A stretch of DNA of 7,729 bases from Desulfosporosinus sp. UBA4726 (GTDB lineage: Bacteria; Bacillota; Desulfitobacteriia; Desulfitobacteriales; Desulfitobacteriaceae). Positions 1 through 5,946 of the stretch are shown here, in pieces. Below the pieces are notes generated by a model, which made no database searches, was not told the DNA's origin, and saw nothing but the letters and a program-made list of their open reading frames with translations. The position numbers and the translations under genes were made by a program. The stretch's first letter is position 1. Every line of letters starts with the position of its first letter. The DNA is taken from positions 3,958 to 11,686 of the forward strand of contig DHJG01000221.1 in NCBI GenBank assembly GCA_002404215.1, given 5' to 3'.

Positions 1-573
1 GAGATCCTATTTCGGCGCGTTATTCCCAGCGCTTTGGCCACAAAGATAGTTCGGGATGTTGCATGTCGAGGCATTTATGCTCAGATTTATCTTAAAGACC
101 GGGTCGTTACGCCGCAACTCAATGACTGGTCACGTGAATATGAACGAATCTCAAGTGTTCGTATTGAACAGGCTGACCTATCAATCCTGCTTTCCCAGGA
201 ACCGGAAGGAGTCGAGAAAATTCTCCTGATGGCCAAGGAATCCGACCTAGACCAATTTGCTCCTCGGTTGAGAGAGCTTTATGGGGAAAAGGTTCATCTG
301 ACTAAATCTAAGCCTTGTTTCTTAGAAATGACTGACTGTCAGGTAAACAAAGGCGTCGCGCTGGCCGCTTTAGCAGAACGCTTTGGAATTGCCCGAGAAG
401 ACGTTATGGCGATCGGCGATAGCTTTAATGATTTAGAAATGATTAAATATGCTGGTATAGGCGTAGCTATGGGAAACGCCCGATCGGAAATTAAAGAACA
501 AGCGGATCTTGTTACTGCCTCAAATGAGGAAGATGGGGTGGCAGAGGCCATTGAACGCTATGTACTAAATTAG
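1..573 (+). CDS. Cof-type HAD-superfamily hydrolase, C-terminal part (5' truncated by window edge)
   Basis: The reading frame is open from base 1, so this is the C-terminal 190 residues of a longer protein; a TTG at 34 is internal, not a start. The C-terminal half shows the HAD Cof/type IIB signature: a lysine in NKGVAL (about residue 117 of the visible part), then motif IV GDSFNDLEM (139-147) with the two metal-binding aspartates, then GVAMGNA and the EDGVAEAI tail typical of the family. The nucleophile motif DxDGT and most of the cap would lie upstream of the window. Known members are cytoplasmic Mg-dependent phosphatases acting on sugar phosphates, FMN or related small phosphoesters; the substrate cannot be read from sequence. 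Full-length relatives are usually around 260-290 residues, so roughly a third is missing. The gene ends 91 bases before the likely start of the FMN dehydrogenase, with no convincing terminator between them. Confidence 0.9.
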   Translation, partial: EILFRRVIPSALATKIVRDVACRGIYAQIYLKDRVVTPQLNDWSREYERISSVRIEQADLSILLSQEPEGVEKILLMAKESDLDQFAPRLRELYGEKVHLTKSKPCFLEMTDCQVNKGVALAALAERFGIAREDVMAIGDSFNDLEMIKYAGIGVAMGNARSEIKEQADLVTASNEEDGVAEAIERYVLN

Positions 574-620
574 AATTTTGTTGGTCACGACGCTTTACCT
601 AAAGGTGATAAAAATATGTA

Positions 621-641
621 GGGACACGATGCATTGTGCCC
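621..641. repeat. Interrupted palindrome in intergenic gap (possible interspersed repeat)
   Basis: The sequence GGG-A-CACGAT-GC-ATTGTG-CCC folds as a 9-bp stem (621-623 with 639-641, and 625-630 with 633-638, including one G-T pair). It has a single bulged A at 624 and only two central bases. It sits between the HAD gene and the FMN dehydrogenase. It resembles the short GGGCACG...CGTGCCC palindromes that occur in many copies between genes in various bacterial genomes, but that is recall and copy number cannot be tested here. It lacks a following T-tract, so it is not a standard terminator. Confidence 0.45.
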
Positions 642-651
642 AATAAAGAAT

Positions 652-655
652 GGAG
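652..655 (+). promoter_or_regulatory. Ribosome binding site deciding the start of the FMN dehydrogenase
   Basis: GGAG lies 9 bases before the ATG at 665. It overlaps the upstream in-frame ATG at 650, which itself has only a poor AAAG-like sequence in front. This favours translation from 665. Confidence 0.55.
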
Positions 656-664
656 ATTAATGGG

Positions 665-1678
665 ATGGACATGAAAACAGTTCGCCAAACTGCGCGAGAA
701 AAACTTAAAGGATTTTGCCGAGTTTGTCCTGAGTGTAATGGCAAGGCCTGTGCTGGGGAAGTACCGGGTATGGGTGGGTTGGGTACCGCAGCATCGTTTA
801 AAAGCAATGTGCAAGCTCTGGCAGAATTTCGCTTAAATATGAGGACAATTCATAGTGCGAAAAACCCGGACACAAGGTATAAATTCTTCGGGCAAGAAAT
901 TTCAACCCCGATTCTCGGGGCACCAATTACCGGTAACACTTACAACATGGGTGGGGCCTTGAACGAAGAAGAGTGGGCCGAGGCTATAATCCAGGGTTGC
1001 ATAACGGCAGGCACTTTAGGGTGCACCGGAGATGGCGCTGACCCTGCAATGTATAATTCAGGTGTGAATGCTATTGCTAAGGCACAAGGCCGTGGTATCC
1101 CGTTCATTAAACCGAGAGAGCAGGAAGACGTCTTTAATTATCTGCGTCGCGCCGAGGAAGCAGGCGTCCTTGCAGTGGGCATGGATATAGATGGAGCGGG
1201 TTTAGTCACTATGGCTTTAAAGGGGCAGCCTGTTGGACCAAAAACAAAAGACGAAATGAAAACGATTATTGCCAGCACCTCGTTGCCGTTTATCGTAAAA
1301 GGCATCATGACGGTAGATGAAGCGGAAATGGCTCTTGAGATGGGCGCCGCCGCTATAGTCGTATCAAACCATGGCGGTCGAGTGCTCGATCACACGCCAG
1401 GGACGGCAGAGACTTTGTCAGAAATCGCTGCGTTGGTTGATGGACGAATTCCTGTGATGGTTGATGGTGGAGTTCGGTCAGGAACAGATGTTTTAAAAAT
1501 GTTAGCATTAGGTGCAGATATGGTTCTGATAGGACGGCCGCTGATTATTGCTGCTTACGGCGGAGGCGCAGAAGGAATCTCTTTAGCTATTAATACGATG
1601 ACGAATGAACTGAAGCAAGCTATGATATTGACGGGATGCACAACACTTAAAGATATTACGATGGATGTCCTGTTCTAG
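665..1678 (+). CDS. FMN-dependent alpha-hydroxy-acid dehydrogenase/oxidase-like protein
   Basis: A 337-residue protein of the FMN-dependent alpha-hydroxy-acid dehydrogenase family (lactate/glycolate oxidase fold, a TIM barrel in the cytoplasm). Visible family features are FIVKGIM with the flavin-contacting lysine at 212, SNHGGRVLD with the catalytic histidine at 236 and carboxylate-binding arginine at 239, the phosphate-site stretch VDGGVRSG (266-273), and GADMVLIGRP (283-292). Unusually, the N-terminus carries a CX2CX2CX4C cluster (cysteines 18, 21, 24, 29) followed by EVPGMGG; this is not part of classical lactate oxidase. The loop that carries the second substrate arginine in classical members reads DIDGAGLVTM here, so the substrate is uncertain. 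The start at 665 is chosen for its GGAG; an ATG at 650 would add five residues. The family oxidises 2-hydroxy acids to 2-oxo acids, but annotation as lactate oxidase would be over-reach, especially in a probable anaerobe. Confidence 0.88.
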   Translation: MDMKTVRQTAREKLKGFCRVCPECNGKACAGEVPGMGGLGTAASFKSNVQALAEFRLNMRTIHSAKNPDTRYKFFGQEISTPILGAPITGNTYNMGGALNEEEWAEAIIQGCITAGTLGCTGDGADPAMYNSGVNAIAKAQGRGIPFIKPREQEDVFNYLRRAEEAGVLAVGMDIDGAGLVTMALKGQPVGPKTKDEMKTIIASTSLPFIVKGIMTVDEAEMALEMGAAAIVVSNHGGRVLDHTPGTAETLSEIAALVDGRIPVMVDGGVRSGTDVLKMLALGADMVLIGRPLIIAAYGGGAEGISLAINTMTNELKQAMILTGCTTLKDITMDVLF

Positions 1679-1761
1679 AAAATGTAAAAATTTAGAAGTG
1701 CTTATTTGCTAATAGCTGAATACAACTTAAGAAAGTAAGCGGGCAAGGTGGGACAGAGACA

Positions 1762-2796
1762 ATGCGGTTAAAAAATTGGCGTGCTTGGCGGGTGGGCTTC
1801 GTGAGACTGGCTCTCGTGACGAGTATATTGCTTTTCAGTGGATGCCAAACGGTGACGCCAACCGAAGCTGAGATTTCTCCTTCAGGGACTACCCAGCCTT
1901 CCCAAGCCCCGAACTTAGAAAGAGAAATGAAGGAAATCCCGCGTTCTCCGGAAATCCCGCGGGCACCAATCCCCATACAAAAACCAGAACCTATTTCCGA
2001 AGAAAAAGTTGAACCCACTCCTTCAGTTCCTGCAGATGAAAGTGATAAAGAACCTGCGCCTACGCCTTCCCCAGATGTTCCCAAAACTCCAATTCATCCT
2101 TATTATGGTTTGGATGGTACCCCACCGAGCGCACCTGGCCTAGCTATGCGGGTAAGGGTATTTGATGTTGAACCTCAAAAGATTGCCTATCTTACGTTTG
2201 ATGATGGCCCCTATCCCCAAACTACGCCACGCATCCTTAAGGTCCTTCAGGACGAGGGTGTGAAAGCAACGTTCTTCGTAGTGGGAAGGCAAGTCGAGAG
2301 GTATCCAGACCTCTTAAAAGCCGAATATGAGCAAGGGGAGGGGATCGGAAATCATAGTTATTCCCATGACTACCATTTGCTTTATCGCAGTCCGGAGGCT
2401 TTCATAGCAGAGATTAAACAAACGGAAGAACTTATTTTTAAAGCCATCGGAGTTCGGCCTAGAATTGTTCGGGCGCCGGGAGGTACTCAAGGTCATTTTC
2501 ATGTCAATTATTATAATGCACTCGATGCAGCAGACTATTTAATCTATGACTGGAATGTAGTTAGCGGAGATGCTGATGCTTCTCTCGTCCCGGCAGACAA
2601 ACTCATTCAGGCCGTCGAAACCCAAGTTCCCAGCAAGTCGCGGGTTATTATCTTAATGCATGACGTGGGGACCAAGCTCACTACCGTTGACGCGCTTCCG
2701 CAGATTATTCAGTATCTCAAGGACCAGGGATACTCATTCGGAGTGATTACGCCGAAAGTTGCTCCCATCCTTTTCCCCGGTGGATTTAATGGTTAA
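1762..2796 (+). CDS. Lipoprotein polysaccharide deacetylase (NodB domain, CE4)
   Basis: A 344-residue exported protein. The N-terminus is basic (KNWRAWR), followed by a hydrophobic stretch and a lipobox-like LFSGC, with the lipidated cysteine at 28 (F at -3 is slightly atypical). Residues about 35-125 form a proline/glutamate/serine-rich stalk. The NodB homology domain occupies about 138-335 with all motifs: TFDDGP (145-150; base D147, metal ligand D148), NHSYSH (metal ligands H198 and H202), RAPGG (R237), DWNV (W264) and ILMHD (H300). An active metal-dependent deacetylase is therefore predicted, removing acetyl groups from N-acetylglucosamine or N-acetylmuramic acid of peptidoglycan or another glycan on the outer face of the membrane. 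AAGGTGGG at 1745-1752, 9 bases before the ATG, supports the start. An in-frame GTG at 1801 would leave an implausibly short signal peptide. A hairpin terminator follows directly. The exact glycan substrate is unknown. Confidence 0.92.
   Translation: MRLKNWRAWRVGFVRLALVTSILLFSGCQTVTPTEAEISPSGTTQPSQAPNLEREMKEIPRSPEIPRAPIPIQKPEPISEEKVEPTPSVPADESDKEPAPTPSPDVPKTPIHPYYGLDGTPPSAPGLAMRVRVFDVEPQKIAYLTFDDGPYPQTTPRILKVLQDEGVKATFFVVGRQVERYPDLLKAEYEQGEGIGNHSYSHDYHLLYRSPEAFIAEIKQTEELIFKAIGVRPRIVRAPGGTQGHFHVNYYNALDAADYLIYDWNVVSGDADASLVPADKLIQAVETQVPSKSRVIILMHDVGTKLTTVDALPQIIQYLKDQGYSFGVITPKVAPILFPGGFNG
1933..1968 (+). repeat. 18-bp tandem duplication in the deacetylase stalk
   Basis: Two 18-base units (1933-1950 and 1951-1968) share their first 11 bases, GAAATCCCGCG, and encode EIPRSP and EIPRAP. 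The duplication keeps frame and lengthens the proline-rich linker between lipid anchor and catalytic domain. Such linkers commonly vary in length by repeat slippage. Confidence 0.7.
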
Positions 2797-2842
2797 GAGG
2801 GTCTCCTTGCTTTAGCAAAGTGAGGTCCTCTTTGCTCTATTT
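2795..2842 (+). terminator. Probable Rho-independent terminator after the deacetylase gene
   Basis: The stem starts in the stop codon. AAGAGG (2795-2800) pairs with CCTCTT (2827-2832) and continues through GTCTC/GAGGT with one T-G pair. A small internal loop follows, and TTGC/GCAA closes a TTTA loop (2811-2814). The following bases (TTTGCTCTATTT) are T-rich but not a perfect T-run. It separates the left genes from the radical SAM operon. Confidence 0.72.
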
Positions 2843-2880
2843 GGCGATTGTTGTAAGCTTTGAGATATCTGGCATAGGAA

Positions 2881-2909
2881 TTGCATTAAGGGGTCTAAAC
2901 CGCTATACT
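2881..2909 (+). promoter_or_regulatory. Sigma-A-type promoter for the radical SAM-rapZ operon
   Basis: TTGCAT (2881-2886) and TATACT (2904-2909) are separated by 17 bases. The -10 box matches the consensus at 5 of 6 positions and the -35 box begins TTG. It lies just after the terminator and 24 bases before the TTG start codon. The predicted transcription start would be near 2916, giving a very short leader that begins at or inside the ribosome binding site. No operator or riboswitch is visible. Confidence 0.6.
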
Positions 2910-2915
2910 TAGGGC

Positions 2916-2923
2916 AAAGGGGG
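2916..2923 (+). promoter_or_regulatory. Ribosome binding site for the TTG-started radical SAM gene
   Basis: AAAGGGGG sits 9 bases before the TTG at 2933, and no ATG or GTG occurs nearby in frame. The first residues from this TTG, MRILLVALNAKYVHTN, form the expected first beta strand of the B12-binding-like fold, so TTG is the likely start. Confidence 0.7.
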
Positions 2924-2932
2924 TCGTCTGTT

Positions 2933-4714
2933 TTGCGTATTCTTTTGGTTGCCCTCAATGCAAAATATGTACATACAAATCTAGCCCTTCGTTATTTGCG
3001 AGAAGGTGTCGCGGCTGTCTACCCGGATGTTTTACTTCGGGAATTTAGTATCAACGAACGCATTGAACAAATTGCTGGGGAAATTTATGAAGCCAAGGCT
3101 GACGTCATTGGCTTCTCATGTTATATTTGGAATATCAAAGAAACAATGGCAGTGATCAGGCATCTTCATCCGGTAGTCCCAGAGGTGCGTTTTATTCTTG
3201 GCGGACCGGAGGTATCCTTCGAGGTTGAAGAGTTTATGATCCAAAATCCAGAGGTAGATGCCTTAGTTGTCGGTGAAGGGGAGAGAACATTTCTAGAGTT
3301 GCTCCAGACGTGGCAGGAAGGTCGTGACCTCTCTCATGTTTTAGGCATAGCATTCAGGATGGACAACGGGAAGGTTATTGTCCATCCCTCTCAAGTAACC
3401 CCTCTTGATTTAAATGCTTTGCCCTTTCCATATGCGGAGAACGAAGACTTCACAGGACGGCTTGTCTATGTTGAAACGACTAGAGGATGCCCATTTAACT
3501 GTCAGTATTGCCTGTCCTCAACCTTCCAGGGGGTTAGATTCTTAGAGCCTGAAAGATTTCGTCAGATGTTTCGTCATTTACTGGAAAATGGTGCTCGTAC
3601 AATAAAATTTGTGGACCGAACCTTCAATGCCAATAAAAGACACGCCTTGAATATCTTGGATATAGTGCGCGAAGAAAGCGAGCAGCATCCGGATGCAAGG
3701 CGGATTCGTGTTCATTGTGAAATGGCAGGGGATCTATTGGATGACGAGTGGATGGATTATTTCAGAAATTATCCACCCGGTTTAATCCAATTGGAAATTG
3801 GTGTTCAGTCTACCCACCAACCGACCTTGGAGATTGTTTCCCGCCCCCAGAACTTTAGGGCATGGAAAAAATATATACCTGACATTCTAGAGTTAGGTAT
3901 ACCACTTCACCTGGATCTGATCGCGGGGTTACCGCAGGAAAGCTGGACAATTTTCCGGAACTCATTTAACGATGTCTACGAAGTGAAAGCGGACATGTTG
4001 CAACTTGGATTTTTAAAAGTACTTAAAGGCTCAGGACTCCGCCGGAAAAGCACTAATTATGGTCTCGTCTTTACACCTGATCCACCCTATACGATTTTAG
4101 AAACCCCAGTCCTCTCACATTGCGAAATACTTCAATTACAACGCATGGAAGACATTCTCGATAAATACTATAATTCAGGAAAGTTTACACATGCTCTGAG
4201 CGAAGCCATTAAATTATTCCCAACACCGTTTGACTTTTATCATGGATTGGCACAGTATTGGCAGCAAAGAGCTTGGTTTCAGCGCAAGTGGCAGAGTAAG
4301 GCGCTTTTCGACAAGCTGTGGGAATTTCTCGAGGGTCACGTCCAGGCTGTGAAGGAACATGTCGCCCTAGGAGAAGAAATTCGGGATGCCATGCGTTTTG
4401 ATTATTATCTTTGGGAGCGCCCGAACAGCGTCCCTGATTGGCTCGAAGTTAGCTCGGAGGCTGAGGCAAAAGCAGATCAGTGGAAAACTAAGCAGGACAT
4501 AATTCGTCGGGATGATTATTGGGAAACCGTAGTCCCAGAGTTTCCAAAAATGGATCGACGTCAGTGGAACCGCAACACGGCCGTAGCTTATTTCACGGGC
4601 GACGTAGGACTGACCCCGGAATCCCAAGGGCCCTGCTGGTATCTTTTCCACTACCAACAAGGCAAAGTGAAGGCCTACAGGTATAGAGGAAACTCTTCTG
4701 AAGGAGTGCAGTGA
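2933..4714 (+). CDS. B12-binding-domain radical SAM protein with C-terminal DUF4080-like region
   Basis: A 593-residue cytoplasmic protein. Residues 1-140 form a Rossmann-like cobalamin-binding-type domain, with RILLVALNAKYVHTN, DVIGFSCYIWNI, FILGGPEVSFE and VVGEGERTFLELL all typical of the family. The radical SAM core follows (about 175-370): TTRGCPFNCQYC carries the CX3CX2C cluster ligands C186, C190 and C193 for a [4Fe-4S] cluster that cleaves S-adenosylmethionine. Further barrel strands include KFVDRTFN, IQLEIGVQST and LHLDLIAGLPQE. The C-terminal ~220 residues (LGFLKVLKGSGLR onwards) match the style of DUF4080 proteins. The classical cobalamin motif DxHxxG is not intact: the equivalent loop reads YVHTNLA, with a histidine but no aspartate or glycine. 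Cobalamin use is thus uncertain. The reaction and substrate are unknown. The gene leads a probable operon, and its stop codon is one base from the start of the solute-binding lipoprotein gene. Confidence 0.9.
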   Translation: MRILLVALNAKYVHTNLALRYLREGVAAVYPDVLLREFSINERIEQIAGEIYEAKADVIGFSCYIWNIKETMAVIRHLHPVVPEVRFILGGPEVSFEVEEFMIQNPEVDALVVGEGERTFLELLQTWQEGRDLSHVLGIAFRMDNGKVIVHPSQVTPLDLNALPFPYAENEDFTGRLVYVETTRGCPFNCQYCLSSTFQGVRFLEPERFRQMFRHLLENGARTIKFVDRTFNANKRHALNILDIVREESEQHPDARRIRVHCEMAGDLLDDEWMDYFRNYPPGLIQLEIGVQSTHQPTLEIVSRPQNFRAWKKYIPDILELGIPLHLDLIAGLPQESWTIFRNSFNDVYEVKADMLQLGFLKVLKGSGLRRKSTNYGLVFTPDPPYTILETPVLSHCEILQLQRMEDILDKYYNSGKFTHALSEAIKLFPTPFDFYHGLAQYWQQRAWFQRKWQSKALFDKLWEFLEGHVQAVKEHVALGEEIRDAMRFDYYLWERPNSVPDWLEVSSEAEAKADQWKTKQDIIRRDDYWETVVPEFPKMDRRQWNRNTAVAYFTGDVGLTPESQGPCWYLFHYQQGKVKAYRYRGNSSEGVQ

Positions 4715-4715
4715 A

Positions 4716-5912
4716 ATGACTTCTCGAAATTTTATACGCCAAGCAATAACGCTAGGGTTCAGTTTCGTAATGGTGGTCTGTTTAGTTGCTGGATGCACGA
4801 AAGCACCCCAAACCGGACAGCCTGGTGGGGCGGCCCCTGCGGTGGTGTCCGTTTGGCATTCCTTGCAAGGGGCTGAAGCGGATGCTTTGCAGAGTCAAGT
4901 ACAATCGATTACTAAGGCGCATCCTGAAGTGGTCATAAAACTTAAATATCTACCCGAACAAAACTTTGTAGCCCTTTCCTATCAAGCTGAAGCAGGGGGG
5001 GAAGGACCGGAGATTTTTATCGCTTCAAGTGAGATTATTGGCCAACTTTATGGACAGGGGGTATTGGCTAAGACAGTTTACACTGATTCGGAAGCATTTC
5101 CTGCTGCCTTGGCTGGTTCTCGCTTTGGAGGGGTGGAGTATGCACTCCCTTGGTTAACGGATGTTCCTTTGCTTTACTATAGAACGGATACAGCCAGTGT
5201 CCCTGCCAACTTGACCGACCTTTTTTCAGCGAAAGGGGGGATTTCCATTACCAATCTGGATACTGCCATGCTCGCAACCTGGTGGAATGGACAAGGTGGG
5301 CGGTTGATGGATGCAGCAAAGCCAACTTTGGATGATCCCAACAATGTCCTGTTTCTTCAGCAACTCCGGAGTTGGCGGGGGTCTCGAGTCCTGCGAATCG
5401 ACCCTGATGCACTCACAGCCTTTGTGGATGGGAAAACACCCTATCTGATTGCCGGTGCTAGTCAAGCTAAACTCTTAACTCAAAAAAGCGTACCTTGGGG
5501 ATGCCTAGCACTTGCAGACTTGGTAGGTGGGCAAGGACAATCGCTACTTGGCAAGACATTGGAGATTGCAAATTCTAAAGTTAAGACGAATGAAGCAATG
5601 ATGCCCGCGATTCAGACCGTGGAAAAGGCCTTGCTCACACCAGATGTAGAAGGGGCACTGTCGCAAGCGGGCGGTCGTCTTCCGGCTAGTAAGGGGTACT
5701 ATGGTCGTGCAGAAGCCCAGAAGGGTGTCTTTCCCCAGGCAAATCTTACCCTGGTAAAGGCATGGGCTTTAGAAGGAAGTGCCCCAGAGTGGAAGTTAAT
5801 CCCCCTGCAAGATACGGCGTGGAGTAACGTCCTTGCAGGTAACGTCACCTCGGAGGATGCACTGGCCAGTGCACAAGAGGAAGCCATTAAAGCCTTAGCG
5901 ATTAAGGGGTAG
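4716..5912 (+). CDS. ABC transporter-type extracellular solute-binding lipoprotein (family 1-like), orphan
   Basis: A 398-residue exported lipoprotein. The signal peptide has RNFIRQ, a hydrophobic core and a good lipobox LVAGC with cysteine 27. A short Gly/Pro/Ala linker follows (28-42), then a two-lobe periplasmic-binding fold similar to the sugar/oligosaccharide-binding family. Supporting stretches are VSVWHSLQG near 44-52, PEIFIASSEIIGQLYGQGVLA (98-118), YALPWLTDVPLLYYRTD (142-158), FVDGKTPYLIAGAS in the middle and GGRLPASKGYY near the C-terminal lobe. It would bind a solute outside the membrane and pass it to an ABC permease, but no permease or ATPase gene is in the window. The ligand cannot be named. 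AAGGAG (4701-4706), inside the end of the radical SAM gene and 9 bases from the ATG, with a single base between stop and start, implies coupled translation. rapZ follows. Confidence 0.88.
   Translation: MTSRNFIRQAITLGFSFVMVVCLVAGCTKAPQTGQPGGAAPAVVSVWHSLQGAEADALQSQVQSITKAHPEVVIKLKYLPEQNFVALSYQAEAGGEGPEIFIASSEIIGQLYGQGVLAKTVYTDSEAFPAALAGSRFGGVEYALPWLTDVPLLYYRTDTASVPANLTDLFSAKGGISITNLDTAMLATWWNGQGGRLMDAAKPTLDDPNNVLFLQQLRSWRGSRVLRIDPDALTAFVDGKTPYLIAGASQAKLLTQKSVPWGCLALADLVGGQGQSLLGKTLEIANSKVKTNEAMMPAIQTVEKALLTPDVEGALSQAGGRLPASKGYYGRAEAQKGVFPQANLTLVKAWALEGSAPEWKLIPLQDTAWSNVLAGNVTSEDALASAQEEAIKALAIKG
5858..5873. repeat. Perfect 16-bp palindrome near the 3' end of the solute-binding protein gene
   Basis: TGCACTGGCCAGTGCA is a perfect dyad within the coding sequence, 74 bases before the chosen rapZ start. 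It could be a binding site for a dimeric protein, or chance. As RNA it could form only a short hairpin, and no T-run follows. Confidence 0.4.
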
Positions 5913-5933
5913 CAGTAGTGATCAAATGAGCTT

Positions 5934-5938
5934 AGGGG
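5934..5938 (+). promoter_or_regulatory. Ribosome binding site deciding the rapZ start
   Basis: AGGGG lies 8 bases before the ATG at 5947. The upstream in-frame ATG at 5926 has its nearest purine-rich run (GGGG, 5906-5909) 16 bases away, which is too far. This supports a 297-residue RapZ beginning MDKKGLEL. Confidence 0.6.
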
Positions 5939-5946
5939 TGAAAGTG

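Noticed and set aside
34..36. TTG at 34 as the start of the HAD phosphatase
   Set aside because: The frame is open to base 1, there is no ribosome binding site, and the essential N-terminal nucleophile motif would be missing, so the gene continues upstream of the window.
130..137. TCACGTGA palindrome within the HAD phosphatase gene
   Set aside because: Eight-base palindromes are expected by chance in a window of this size, and it lies inside coding sequence.
650..652. ATG at 650 as the start of the FMN dehydrogenase
   Set aside because: It has no good ribosome binding site and would add MEING, whereas the ATG at 665 has GGAG at proper spacing. It cannot be fully excluded.
1673..1697. TTCTA...TAGAA inverted repeat at the end of the FMN dehydrogenase gene as a terminator
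   Set aside because: The stem is only about 5-6 A/T-rich pairs around a long loop and has no T-run after it.
1801..1803. GTG at 1801 as the start of the deacetylase
   Set aside because: It would leave only about 14 residues before the lipobox cysteine with a single positive charge, too short for a normal lipoprotein signal peptide.
1692..2084. Open frame on the - strand opposite the deacetylase signal peptide and stalk
   Set aside because: Its low-complexity Gly/Ser-rich product is the mirror of the proline/glutamate-rich stalk on the + strand, and the + strand gene has strong domain evidence.
4367..4798. 143-codon open frame on the - strand across the radical SAM/solute-binding junction
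   Set aside because: It overlaps two well-supported genes, shows no recognisable motif and has no separate promoter or ribosome binding site.
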